From assembly GCF_001570925.1 (NCBI RefSeq), contig NZ_BCSP01000003.1:186001-250000 (forward strand): a stretch of 64,000 bases of DNA, written 5' to 3'. The DNA is from [Zimmermannella] bifida NBRC 103089 (GTDB lineage: Bacteria; Actinomycetota; Actinomycetes; Actinomycetales; Microbacteriaceae). The notes under the pieces were generated by a model that had not been told where the DNA came from, made no database searches, and saw only the letters and a program-made list of their open reading frames with translations. This document shows, one piece after another, positions 18,154 to 26,622 of the stretch; within the stretch, counting starts at the first letter, position 1; each line of letters starts with the position of its first letter. A program made the position numbers and the translations under genes.

Positions 18154-18441
18154 CTACGAGAACAAGCGGACCACATCCTGCTCGGTGGTGCCGTACGACG
18201 TTGCTGCCGAACCGAGCGCCGTATTGATGTTGTTGATCGCTTCTTCTACCTGCTTCTGGGTAGCGCGCCACTGTTCGACGACGCCCTGGAACGCGGCAGA
18301 GGCCTGGCCCTGCCACGAGGCTTCGAGATTGTTCAGCTGCGTTGTGAGCTGATTCGAGTGGGTCTGAACGGCGTCGATCTCGCCGCGAACGGCTCCGACG
18401 GCGGACTGTAGCTGGTCGCTGTCAACGGTGAACTTGGCCAT
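18154..18441 (-). CDS. WXG100-family (EsxA/EsxB-like) protein
   Basis: A 95-residue helical-hairpin protein with the WxG turn motif in LEASWQGQASAAF. At the C-terminus YGTTE fits the YxxxD/E type VII export signal. WXG100 proteins are small helical dimers secreted by ESX/type VII systems. No EccC, EccD or other secretion component is in the window, so it is an orphan substrate here. The ATG at 18441 is chosen because AAAGGAG lies 6 nt upstream; the frame is open 10 codons further. It is convergent with groEL and separated by the groEL terminator. Confidence 0.9.
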   Translation of the reverse strand: MAKFTVDSDQLQSAVGAVRGEIDAVQTHSNQLTTQLNNLEASWQGQASAAFQGVVEQWRATQKQVEEAINNINTALGSAATSYGTTEQDVVRLFS

Positions 18442-18509
18442 GGGTCGCTCCTTTGTGCGGTGTTCCCGCACCCCGTGGTGCAGGTAACGCGACCACCGTA
18501 GAGGGAATT

Positions 18510-20324
18510 TCAGTCCGCATCCGGCCGAGTTGAACTGCCTGTGGATGACTCGTTATCCACAGGTGGCGCCGTGAGTAGTGGGAAGTGCAACCGGAACGTT
18601 GCACCGCCACCGGGCGTCTCCACGACGTCCACCTGGCCATCGTGTGCCTGCATGATCGCCGAAACGATCGCGAGTCCGAGCCCCGAACCACCCGTTTCGC
18701 GGGTGCGCGAGGTGTCGGCACGCCAGAAGCGCTGGAAGATCTGCTTGCGGGTTTCCTCGGGGATGCCGTCGCCGTGGTCGATGATCTCGATAATCGCCTT
18801 GTCGCGCAGCGCATCGACAACCACACCCAGCTCGAGCGGAGTGCCCTCCGGGGTGTAGCGCAGGGCGTTCCCGAGCACGTTCTGAATTGCCTGGCGAACC
18901 TTGTCGCTATTGCCGTGCACCATGGCGGGAATCTCCACCACACTCGGGTCAGGAGCTTCGGCGAAGGGCATCGCCGTATCCGGTTGCGAGGCGGGCAGCG
19001 CATCTTCGGTGGCTGCAGCCGTGTTGCTGACCGTGTTCTTGTCGGATGCGCTGCGGCGGCGTCGCGACGGCAGCATGCGGCCCAATCGGCGTCGGGTCGA
19101 GCGCGACTTTCCGGCGGATCCGGGGCGAACGGCAGCCGAGGCACCGTGCGGTACCGAGATCAGCGGTTCCGGCAGCGAAGCGGCCTGGGAAGCCTGCCCA
19201 AACGCGGTGAGTTCCGGATCGTATGCGTCGGCGTCGTCGGCCACGATGCGGATCGGGAATACGCGCACAGTGCGATCGGGAGCCTGCGCCGTGGTGTCCA
19301 TTGCGGCATCTTCGACGAGTGGCTCCAGGTCGATAACGTCCTTTGGCATTTCCCGATTCTCATCGAGGCGCGCCAATTGCAGCAGGTCCTCTACGAGCCC
19401 GCCCATGCGCAGTGCCTCGCCTTCGATTCGGTCCATTGCCTGACCGACCTTGTCGGCGTCATTCAGCGCGCCCATGCGGTACAGCTCGGCGTAACCACGC
19501 ACGGTCACCAGCGGTGTACGCAGCTCGTGCGATGCATCCCCAACAAACCGACGCATCTGTGAAATCGTGCGGTCACGTTCGATCAGGGCGCTGTCGATGC
19601 GGCCAAGCATGCCGTTGAGCGAGCGCGAGAGCCTGCCAACTTCGGTATTGGGCGTGGCTTCAGGCAGGCGCTGATCGTAGTCTCCGGCCGCGAAGGCGGT
19701 CGCGGTTGATTCGACCCTGCGCAGCGGCCGCAGCGTCGCCGACACGAGTAGGCGTGTACTTACCGCCGCAAAAATCAGCACCGAGAGGCCGAATCCAAAG
19801 AAGATCGCCAAAAAGCTTGCCATCGTGGCGTTGACATTGGACATCGGCAGTGCGATGACGAGCCGACCGATCGGTGCATCGGTGGTGTAATCCTCACCGG
19901 TCGCGACGACAACACGCCAGGCAGCTCCGGACGCATCCCGAGTTTCAGAAACGTAGAGTTTTGGCCCTTCGCCGTCCTGTGGCCGTGGGATAGCCGGAGC
20001 CTGTGCGTCCGGGCGGCCCTCCCAGTTATCGGCGATTTTCGCACCGTATTTGTCCAACACGGCAACGTAATACGGCTGCGGTGCGCGCTGCACATGCGTA
20101 ATCGAGAACTGCCCCTCGGAAGCCTCGCGGCCGAGCACAAGCGATGGATCGGCCGCAATTGAGCGCAACGAAGCATCGGTCTGCCCAACGAGCGTTGGGC
20201 GAAGCAGCAGTGTTGTGCCGGTTCCCGCAACGATGAGCGAGAGCGCCAGCAACACTACGTTCACAATCGTGAGCTGGTTACGAAGGGAAAGCTGTTCCCA
20301 ACGCGCAGCGCCGCGTCGTGTCAC
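18510..20324 (-). CDS. Sensor histidine kinase with an insertion in the ATPase domain
   Basis: A 604-residue OmpR-partner kinase. Two membrane helices (about 18-41 and 168-193) flank an extracytoplasmic domain. A HAMP domain (~193-246), HisKA with FVGDASHELRTPLVTV (His266) and HATPase with QNVLGNALRYTPEG, DHGDGIPEE and GGSGLGLAIVSAI follow. Between the first ATPase strand (~360) and the N-box (~470) lies ~100 residues rich in Ala, Ser, Pro and Arg, including a basic cluster RRRLGRMLPSRRRR. This is far longer than in typical kinases. The gene follows its regulator by 11 bp. It resembles the TcrY/PrrB group; the signal is unknown. Confidence 0.92.
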   Translation of the reverse strand: MTRRGAARWEQLSLRNQLTIVNVVLLALSLIVAGTGTTLLLRPTLVGQTDASLRSIAADPSLVLGREASEGQFSITHVQRAPQPYYVAVLDKYGAKIADNWEGRPDAQAPAIPRPQDGEGPKLYVSETRDASGAAWRVVVATGEDYTTDAPIGRLVIALPMSNVNATMASFLAIFFGFGLSVLIFAAVSTRLLVSATLRPLRRVESTATAFAAGDYDQRLPEATPNTEVGRLSRSLNGMLGRIDSALIERDRTISQMRRFVGDASHELRTPLVTVRGYAELYRMGALNDADKVGQAMDRIEGEALRMGGLVEDLLQLARLDENREMPKDVIDLEPLVEDAAMDTTAQAPDRTVRVFPIRIVADDADAYDPELTAFGQASQAASLPEPLISVPHGASAAVRPGSAGKSRSTRRRLGRMLPSRRRRSASDKNTVSNTAAATEDALPASQPDTAMPFAEAPDPSVVEIPAMVHGNSDKVRQAIQNVLGNALRYTPEGTPLELGVVVDALRDKAIIEIIDHGDGIPEETRKQIFQRFWRADTSRTRETGGSGLGLAIVSAIMQAHDGQVDVVETPGGGATFRLHFPLLTAPPVDNESSTGSSTRPDAD

Positions 20325-20335
20325 GGTGTAACGGC

Positions 20336-21037
20336 CTAGGCCTTAACTCCGGGCACCTTCAGCATGTAGCCAAAACCGCGCTTGGTCTGGATCAGCGATT
20401 CGGTGGTGCGCTGGTCGAGCTTGCGGCGCAGGTACGAAATGTAGGACTCGACGATGCCGGAGTCGCCGTTAAAGTCGTACTCCCAAACATGGTCGAGGAT
20501 CTGTGCCTTCGACAGCACGCGGTTCGGGTTGAGCATCAGGTAGCGAAGCAGCTTGAACTCGGTGGGGGAGAGATCGATCGGCTCATCGTTGATGAACACT
20601 TCGTGGGTGTCCTGATCCATGGTCAGCTCGCCCACGCGAATGACGGCTTCTTCTTCGGAGTGCATCGTGCGGCGCAGAATCGCCTTGATGCGGGCAACGA
20701 TCTCGTCGAGGCTGAAGGGCTTGGTGACGTAGTCGTCGCCGCCCGAGTTCAGACCCTCGATCTTGTCGTCGGTCTCATCCTTGGCCGTGAGGAAGAGGAT
20801 GGGCGAGGTGTAGCCCGAAGCGCGCAGACGCTTGGTGACCGCGAAGCCCGACATATCGGGGAGCATGACGTCGAGCACGATCAGGTCGGGTTCTTCGTCG
20901 ATAACCGCTGCGATCGCACCGGCACCGTTACCAACCGTGCGAACCATGAATCCGGCAAAGCGCAGGCTCGTTGAGAGCAGCTCGCGGATGTTCGGCTCGT
21001 CGTCGACAACAAGGATCTTTGGTCCACCATCAGTCAT
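20336..21037 (-). CDS. OmpR-family response regulator
   Basis: A 233-residue receiver plus winged-helix regulator. Receiver residues are DDE at 12-14, the phosphoacceptor Asp56 (LIVLDVMLPD), the Thr in LFLTAKD and the Lys in YVTKPFS. The output domain shows SPTEFKLLRYLMLNPNRVLSK and VESYISYLRRKLDQ. It is the first gene of a two-gene unit with the kinase, which starts 11 bp downstream. Similarity is to the TcrA/TrcR/MtrA-like group of actinobacteria. No target sites were identified. Confidence 0.94.
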   Translation of the reverse strand: MTDGGPKILVVDDEPNIRELLSTSLRFAGFMVRTVGNGAGAIAAVIDEEPDLIVLDVMLPDMSGFAVTKRLRASGYTSPILFLTAKDETDDKIEGLNSGGDDYVTKPFSLDEIVARIKAILRRTMHSEEEAVIRVGELTMDQDTHEVFINDEPIDLSPTEFKLLRYLMLNPNRVLSKAQILDHVWEYDFNGDSGIVESYISYLRRKLDQRTTESLIQTKRGFGYMLKVPGVKA

Positions 21038-21170
21038 GACAACCAGTATTGCGGTCGTTGCCTGTGGAAATTCTCAGGCAAGCCGGATGCGCGCGGTCGG
21101 GCGGTGCGATCGGGGCACGTTCGTGCCGGTGCTCGCGCAATGTCGTAGCGGTTTCGGATGCGGATGCAGG

Positions 21171-22802
21171 CTAAAGGTCTGCGGCGTCCACGATGGAATA
21201 CGCGTAGCCCTGTTCGGAAAGGAAACGCTGACGGTTCTGTGCGAAGTCCTGGTCGACCGTGTCTCGCGAAACCACGGTGTAGAACGTGGACTGCTCTCCG
21301 GTTGAGCTTGGGCGCAGCAGCCGACCGAGGCGCTGGGCCTCTTCTTGCCGGGAGCCGTACGATCCGGACACCTGGATCGCGACCGATGCATCCGGCAAAT
21401 CGACCGAGAAGTTCGCCACCTTCGACACAATCAGGACGCTGATCTCGCCGGTACGGAAAGCGTTGAAGAGTTCCTCGCGTTCGGCGACCGGCGTCTTACC
21501 GGTGAGCTTTGGTACGCCGAGGGTCTCGGCCAGCTCGTCGATTTGATCCAAATACTGGGCAATGATCAGTGTTCGCGACTTCGGGTGCGCGTCGACGAGC
21601 TGTCGCACCACATCGATCTTGATCGGCGCGGTGGCGGCAATTCGATAGCGGTCTTCGTCGCTCGCCCCGGCATATTCGAGGCGCGTTGATTGGGGGAGCT
21701 CGACGCGTACTTCGACGCACTCGGCCGTGGCGATGTACCCCTGCGCTTCAATGTCCTTCCACGGCGCATCGAACCGCTTGGGGCCGATAAGCGAGAACAC
21801 GTCACCCTCGCGGCCGTCTTCGCGCACGAGCGTTGCGGTGAGGCCAATGCGGCGGCGCGCCTGCAGCTCGGCCGTGAGCTTAAACACCGGCGCGGGCAAG
21901 AGGTGCACTTCGTCGTAGACGATGAGCCCCCAATCCAGGGCATCGAGCACCGAGAGGTGGGCATACTTGCCCCCGCGGCGGGCGGTCAGGATCTGATAGG
22001 TCGCGATCGTAACCGGACGAATCTCCTTGACCTCGCCCGAGTACTCGCCAATCTCATCCTCGGTGAGCGTAGTGCGGCGCAGCAATTCATCGCGCCACTG
22101 ACGTGCCGAAACGGTATTGGTGACGAGGATGAGGGTGTTCGCCTTGACCGCGGCCATGGCACCGGCACCGACGATGGTCTTTCCCGCACCACAGGGCAGC
22201 ACGACAACGCCGGAGCCGCCCGAGACGAAATTGTCGACGGCATGCTGCTGGTATTCGCGCAGCTGCCAGCCGTCTTCGACCAGGTCGATTTCGTGCGGCG
22301 TACCGGGCGTGTAGCCGGCGAGATCTTCGGCAGGCCAACCGAGCTTTACGAGTTGTTGTTTGAGGGCGCCGCGCGCCCAATCGTCTACGCGCAGCCCGCC
22401 CTGCTTCGCCTCCCCGAGCAGCATTGGCGCCACGCGCTTGTTCGTTGCGACCTGGCGCAACACCGCGTCGTCGGTGCTGCGCAGTACCAGTCCCTCGTCG
22501 TCACGATCAATGGTCAGCTTGCCGTATCGATTGACGGTGTCGCGCAGATCGGTCGCCACCGCATCCGGAACCGGAAATTTGGCGTACTTGTTGAGCGTCT
22601 CGAGCATCTCGTCGGCAGTGTGGCCCGCGGCGCGTGCGTTCCAGAGGCCGAGTCGCGTGATGCGGAAGGTGTGAATGTGTTCGGGGGCCCGCTCAAGTTC
22701 GGCGAAGACTGCCAAATCGTGTCTTGCGGTGTCCGCATCCGGATGTGCCACTTCAAGCAGCACGGTGCGGTCGCTTTGCACGATTAGCGGTCCAAGACTC
22801 AT
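21171..22802 (-). CDS. XPB-type DNA repair helicase
   Basis: A 543-residue superfamily 2 helicase related to archaeal/eukaryotic XPB. An N-terminal damage-recognition-like region (1-175) precedes RecA-like domain 1 with Walker A LPCGAGKT (Lys208), the DEVH box (297-300) and the XPB RED motif in LVREDGREGD. RecA-like domain 2 carries motif VI (EEAQRLGRLLRPS). The C-terminus has the conserved YAYSIVD. It is expected to unwind 3'-5' and act in repair or transcription. A Helicase_C_3 gene lies ~80 bp upstream on the same strand, an association found throughout actinobacteria. The ATG follows a TAGACT box by 8 nt. Confidence 0.95.
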   Translation of the reverse strand: MSLGPLIVQSDRTVLLEVAHPDADTARHDLAVFAELERAPEHIHTFRITRLGLWNARAAGHTADEMLETLNKYAKFPVPDAVATDLRDTVNRYGKLTIDRDDEGLVLRSTDDAVLRQVATNKRVAPMLLGEAKQGGLRVDDWARGALKQQLVKLGWPAEDLAGYTPGTPHEIDLVEDGWQLREYQQHAVDNFVSGGSGVVVLPCGAGKTIVGAGAMAAVKANTLILVTNTVSARQWRDELLRRTTLTEDEIGEYSGEVKEIRPVTIATYQILTARRGGKYAHLSVLDALDWGLIVYDEVHLLPAPVFKLTAELQARRRIGLTATLVREDGREGDVFSLIGPKRFDAPWKDIEAQGYIATAECVEVRVELPQSTRLEYAGASDEDRYRIAATAPIKIDVVRQLVDAHPKSRTLIIAQYLDQIDELAETLGVPKLTGKTPVAEREELFNAFRTGEISVLIVSKVANFSVDLPDASVAIQVSGSYGSRQEEAQRLGRLLRPSSTGEQSTFYTVVSRDTVDQDFAQNRQRFLSEQGYAYSIVDAADL

Positions 22803-22810
22803 AACGACCC

Positions 22811-22816
22811 AGTCTA
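22811..22816 (-). promoter_or_regulatory. -10 box of the XPB helicase gene
   Basis: TAGACT on the minus strand, 8 nt before the ATG at 22802. Confidence 0.4.
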
Positions 22817-22885
22817 GGACGCTTGCGTTACGCGCAGGTCGGCGCCCCGCAATCTTGGGATTCGTTAGTCCGCGTCGAGCTCGCG

Positions 22886-24709
22886 TTAGTCCTCGTCGAG
22901 TTCGTCTGTGTCGAAGTCGTCCGGCTTAAGCTCATGAACCGAGAGCACCGAACGCAACGGCACTGTGCGCTCGACATCCGCATCCCCATCCCGAGCGCGC
23001 ACCCGTTGCTCGGTCACGGCCAGTGGCAGCACGGTGAGCTCGACAGGGGGCTTGCGCGGCACGTCGATCTCGAGCACGACCCAGGTCTTGCTGCGGCGCG
23101 CGAGCTCGAGTTTGCGACGAATCCAGGTGCGTTCGTCATCCGGTGCCGACTGCGCCAGCTCACCGATGAGGGCGCTCGCGAGTTCGAGGATGGCATCGCT
23201 GGGCGAGGCCACCGGCGGCTGGTCGATGGACTTGGGCGTTGTCGGGGGAACCAGTTCACCGTCAGCCGACTCGAGCGCGGCCGGATACCGCGCCGTAATC
23301 AGCGTTGCAAGCGCGGTTTCGGGGGAGACCCGGGTCGAGAACTCGCGTACCGGTATCGAGGATGCGTCATCGGTCGGGGACACGCCAGGTGCTGTTGCGC
23401 GCAGCGCCGCGTCGAGCGGTACCTCAACCGGTGCGATCGCCGAGAGCGCCGTGTCAATTCGCAGGGATGCATGCTGCGTTTCGGTCAGCGCACGGAACCG
23501 CGCCCCGGCGCCCGCGGCGCGTACTCGGACGCTGCCGAACCGGGACTCGCAGGTGTTGAGCAGATACTGCGCTGGTTGCGGCAGGCCAGTGCACGACAGG
23601 CGCGTCAATGTGTCCTCGATCGCGTCAATCCGCATCCCGGCGCGCAGTGCTCGCATGATGGACTGCTCGGACACGCGGAATTGCGATGCCGTGGCCCGGT
23701 GCTCGAGGTCGGCAACAGCACGAATAGCGCAGTCATCCGCACCCGAAAGGGGGCCGGGCGCAATGACCGTCAGATCCGGCTGCAAGTAGACCTGGTCGAC
23801 CGCGCTGGGGAAGTGACGCTCGGTAAGTGCGCGTGCGGTCGCGAAATCGGTGTTGAGGATGCAGGCGCCAAGCGGAGTGCGGATTCGCCGACCGGTTGCC
23901 TGGTCGGTTTCGGTAACGCCGAGTTCATCGCCCAGCGGAAGTTCTGGTTGGTCAGCATCGATGGGTGCCAACATGGTTGGTTCGAGCTGGTCGAACCAAG
24001 CGGCTGCGAGTTGCAGCCAGCGTTCGGTGTGATCGGCAAGTAGGAATGAGTCACCGGTATGGGTGAGCGACCAGTGTGTGTTGCCGGGCGCGATCAAGCC
24101 TGCCTGGTGCAACAGCGGGCCGAGCAACACGATGATGGCGGGTTCGGATTCCGGCAGGTTGGCGGCGAGCCGGCGAAGATCCGCGCTGCGAACACGAATC
24201 CCGTGTCGGTCGGTACGCACCGGCACTTCGCGGTGTCGAAACTCCCACAGCAGGTCGGCGGCAAGCTGCGCCGTTTCGAAGGCGTGCTGAATGCCTGCGG
24301 TGGCTTGGTCGGGCTCGGTAGCCGCGCGCTGCGCTTCGGGGTAGGTAACCGGATGCGGCACGAGCGTGCGGAGTGCCTCGCGGGTGACATCAAGCAGTGT
24401 GCAGTCACCAGGCGCATCATCGGTGGCTTCGGGATCTTGGCCAGCTTCGTGAGCAGTCGTTGCGAGCGCGAGCTCCTGCACCTGTGACAGTGCCGCTGGC
24501 TGCTCAGCTCGCAGCGCGAGCACCAGTCGCAGCGGCAAACGCAGTAGGGCAGCAGTGACCGATTCTGGATGGCACAGACCTTCGGCCACATCGAGGGGCT
24601 CGTTGACGCCGCGTGGGCTCACCCGTCGCGCAGTCAGCAGCTCCGCCAGGCTCGCGGCATCGAGTTCGCGGAGATAGCGAAGGATGCGGAGCGAATCTGG
24701 CGTGGTCAT
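22886..24709 (-). CDS. Helicase_C_3 / helicase-associated protein (XPB partner)
   Basis: A 607-residue protein found next to XPB in actinobacteria. The N-terminal part (LRILRYLRELDAASLAELL and PLRLVLALRAEQPAAL) looks like winged-helix segments. The middle holds the Helicase_C_3 domain (VYLQPDLTVIAPGPLS is typical). The C-terminal ~100 residues include a WYL-like/strand region and an acidic end (DDFDTDELDED). It has no Walker motifs and is not an active helicase. The gene order (this gene, then XPB 83 bp downstream) suggests that they work together in repair; direct evidence is lacking. Confidence 0.88.
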   Translation of the reverse strand: MTTPDSLRILRYLRELDAASLAELLTARRVSPRGVNEPLDVAEGLCHPESVTAALLRLPLRLVLALRAEQPAALSQVQELALATTAHEAGQDPEATDDAPGDCTLLDVTREALRTLVPHPVTYPEAQRAATEPDQATAGIQHAFETAQLAADLLWEFRHREVPVRTDRHGIRVRSADLRRLAANLPESEPAIIVLLGPLLHQAGLIAPGNTHWSLTHTGDSFLLADHTERWLQLAAAWFDQLEPTMLAPIDADQPELPLGDELGVTETDQATGRRIRTPLGACILNTDFATARALTERHFPSAVDQVYLQPDLTVIAPGPLSGADDCAIRAVADLEHRATASQFRVSEQSIMRALRAGMRIDAIEDTLTRLSCTGLPQPAQYLLNTCESRFGSVRVRAAGAGARFRALTETQHASLRIDTALSAIAPVEVPLDAALRATAPGVSPTDDASSIPVREFSTRVSPETALATLITARYPAALESADGELVPPTTPKSIDQPPVASPSDAILELASALIGELAQSAPDDERTWIRRKLELARRSKTWVVLEIDVPRKPPVELTVLPLAVTEQRVRARDGDADVERTVPLRSVLSVHELKPDDFDTDELDED

Positions 24710-24725
24710 GGCGGGAGTTCCAGAA

Positions 24726-25049
24726 CTAGTCGGTTGCGTTAGCGTGCTTGCGGTTCGACCACACGCGCGTGATCACCAGCGCCACGACGCACAGCAGTGC
24801 GAGTGGGAAACCGTAGTACGCGACCGCCATCACGATCGCCCAAAATGTAGGCGCGCCAACACCAAAGTCCACACCCGTGAGCGGCGCAATGAGCAGCGTC
24901 ATCATGGCAATGAACGCACTGATGGCGAACACCGCGGCACCGTAGGCGAGGGTACGTTCGACGACGCTTGCGGCGGCTACCTCTGCGGCGGGGTTGGATG
25001 CGGTGTCGACAGTCGACGACACATTTCGTTCGTTGGCGGAATTGGTCAC
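24726..25049 (-). CDS. Small two-helix membrane protein, hypothetical
   Basis: A 107-residue protein. After a ~30-residue polar N-terminus there are two or three membrane helices (about LAYGAAVFAISAFIAMMTLL, FWAIVMAVAYYGFPLALL and the continuing CVVALVITRVW) and a basic tail. It has no enzymatic motif or family that I recognise. It begins at GTG 6 nt after a TAGGCT box, consistent with its own leaderless promoter. It lies directly upstream of the helicase-associated gene on the same strand, so it may be co-transcribed. Confidence 0.78.
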   Translation of the reverse strand: MTNSANERNVSSTVDTASNPAAEVAAASVVERTLAYGAAVFAISAFIAMMTLLIAPLTGVDFGVGAPTFWAIVMAVAYYGFPLALLCVVALVITRVWSNRKHANATD

Positions 25050-25055
25050 CCGTCT

Positions 25056-25061
25056 AGCCTA
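25056..25061 (-). promoter_or_regulatory. -10 box of the small membrane protein gene
   Basis: TAGGCT on the minus strand, 6 nt before the GTG start at 25049. Confidence 0.4.
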
Positions 25062-25196
25062 AGTGACGCCGGGTTGACGGCACCATCAGGCGGGGCTGAT
25101 GGTCCGATAGATCCGTAGCTTCGGCGCGCTGACGTTACGGATACGCGGGTCACTATGCCCAAAGCGGACGGCCTGCATCCGGGACCGAATGATCGC

Positions 25197-25202
25197 TAGA
25201 AT
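25197..25202 (+). promoter_or_regulatory. -10 box of the cold-shock/DUF3027 unit
   Basis: TAGAAT lies 7 nt before an ATG at 25210 and 200 nt before the cold-shock gene; it is the best promoter in the gap. Confidence 0.5.
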
Positions 25203-25209
25203 AGGGGGT

Positions 25210-25299
25210 ATGCGGCGCGCAGCGTCGAGCATGTCAAATCGTTCGAACTATTCCGATGTTCGGGTGCCGCGGATGCCGACGAACTTTCGCCAGCGGTGA
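25210..25299 (+). CDS. Possible leaderless 29-residue upstream ORF (leader peptide)
   Basis: ATG, 29 codons and TGA, starting exactly 7 nt after TAGAAT. The peptide begins MRRAASSMSNRSNYSDV and is Arg/Ser-rich with no Cys. The spacing is identical to other apparent leaderless genes here. It ends 103 nt before the cold-shock gene, so it could be a regulatory uORF. It is too short for codon-bias support. Confidence 0.35.
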   Translation: MRRAASSMSNRSNYSDVRVPRMPTNFRQR

Positions 25300-25402
25300 C
25301 GATCTGCAACAACGCTCACCGGTGAGGATCTGCGGATGCCGCGCCATTTTTTTATCCACGACGATTGTCACCCGCAACGGTGGTGACAAAAGGAGAAGTG
25401 CC

Positions 25403-25786
25403 ATGCCCACTGGCAAGGTGAAGTTTTACGACGCCGACAAGGGATTCGGTTTTATCCACGGTGATGACGGTCAAGAAGTCTTCTTGCACGCGACCGCGCT
25501 GCCACCAGAAGCGCCGGCTCCGCGCGCCGGTACGCGTCTCGAATACGGCATCGCCGACGGTCGCCGCGGTGCGCAGGCGCTCTCGGTGCGCATCATTGAC
25601 GCCCCGGCATCGGTTGCCCGTGCACGTCGCAAGCCCGCTGATGACATGGCCGTCATCGTTGAAGACCTGGTGAAGGTGCTTGACCGTATTGGCGGTCAGC
25701 TTCGTCGCGGTCAGTATCCTCAGGGAGCTGCGGCGACTAAGGTAGCGGCAATGCTTCGCCGCGTAGCTGACGATCTTGACGCGTAG
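25403..25786 (+). CDS. Cold-shock-domain protein with C-terminal extension
   Basis: A 127-residue protein. Residues 1-67 are a cold-shock domain with KGFGFIHGDDG (RNP1) and EVFLHATAL (RNP2). The remaining ~60 residues are basic and helical (ARARRKPADDMAVIVEDLVK, then AAMLRRVADDLDA), an arrangement seen in the longer CspB-like proteins of actinobacteria. The ATG has a good AAGGAG site. A leader of ~200 nt with repeated GGTGA(C/G)GATCTGC motifs lies upstream. The DUF3027 gene begins 40 bp after its stop and is probably co-transcribed. Confidence 0.94.
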   Translation: MPTGKVKFYDADKGFGFIHGDDGQEVFLHATALPPEAPAPRAGTRLEYGIADGRRGAQALSVRIIDAPASVARARRKPADDMAVIVEDLVKVLDRIGGQLRRGQYPQGAAATKVAAMLRRVADDLDA

Positions 25787-25826
25787 CGCGCGGCATCGCG
25801 GCGCACCGCAATCGGAGGACACTGAC

Positions 25827-26492
25827 ATGACCGAATCCCCGCAAGAACAGCCGGCCGACGACACCGTCGAGCAGGTGCCTGAACTGGAAACGGTGCCCGA
25901 ACCCGCATCAGCGCAGGCTCCTGAGCCCGCGACCGAACAAGAAGACGAGCAGCAGGTAACGGATGCGGACGGTCCTGAGGCAAGCAGCCCGATCGAAGTG
26001 ACCGATATCGCTCCGCTCGCAGAACTGCAGCAGCTGGCCGAAGTCGCGCTTAACGAGATCGCTGAGGCGGATGAGATCGGCGAGTTCGTCGCAGCTTCAG
26101 TTGAAGGGGATGCGGTCGCGGTGCTCCAATACGCCGTTCGCGTGCCCGGTTACACCGATTGGTTTTGGACGGTGCTGTGCACGCGCGTGCCAGATTCAGC
26201 GCCGACCGTGCTCGAGTGCTTCATGCTGCCAGGCGAGAACGCACTGTTGGCGCCGGCATGGGTGCCCTGGGCCGAACGACTGGCCGAGTTTCGGGCAACC
26301 CACGACAGCCAAGGCAATCTGCTTGTTGCTGATGAAAACGACGCTGAAGGCGACACAGAAGCCGAGCGCGAACCGCGCGAACGTGTCCGCACTATGGCGC
26401 GTACACGCGTGCGTCGCCGCCGTCGCCGCGACCACCGTGACACGGACGGTGCGGCAGCCGATGCCGCGGATGCGGAGAACTCGCCCGAGTAG
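25827..26492 (+). CDS. DUF3027 family protein
   Basis: A 221-residue protein. An acidic, Pro/Glu-rich N-terminus (~60 residues) precedes the conserved DUF3027 core with PGYTDWFWTVLCTRVP and MLPGENALLAPAWVPWAERL. The C-terminus is Arg-rich (RTRVRRRRRRDHRD), which suggests nucleic acid binding. The function is unknown, but the pairing with a cold-shock gene is conserved in actinobacteria. It starts at an ATG with GGAGG 8 nt upstream. A bidirectional terminator separates it from convergent serC. Confidence 0.9.
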   Translation: MTESPQEQPADDTVEQVPELETVPEPASAQAPEPATEQEDEQQVTDADGPEASSPIEVTDIAPLAELQQLAEVALNEIAEADEIGEFVAASVEGDAVAVLQYAVRVPGYTDWFWTVLCTRVPDSAPTVLECFMLPGENALLAPAWVPWAERLAEFRATHDSQGNLLVADENDAEGDTEAEREPRERVRTMARTRVRRRRRRDHRDTDGAAADAADAENSPE

Positions 26493-26544
26493 GTGACCGG
26501 CGGTCGCGTAACGCGACACGGTGCATCCCAAAACGACATCAATA

Positions 26545-26590
26545 ACAGCGCCCCGCACTCGTCCTGTTCGGACGAACTGCGGGGCGCTGT
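26545..26590. terminator. Bidirectional terminator between DUF3027 gene and serC
   Basis: A perfect 13-bp inverted repeat (26545-26557 with 26578-26590) with further pairing in the loop (TCGTCC...GGACGA) lies between convergent genes. Confidence 0.75.
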
Positions 26591-26622
26591 CGTGTTGGCG
26601 GCAGAACCCGGCCGCCCGAGGC

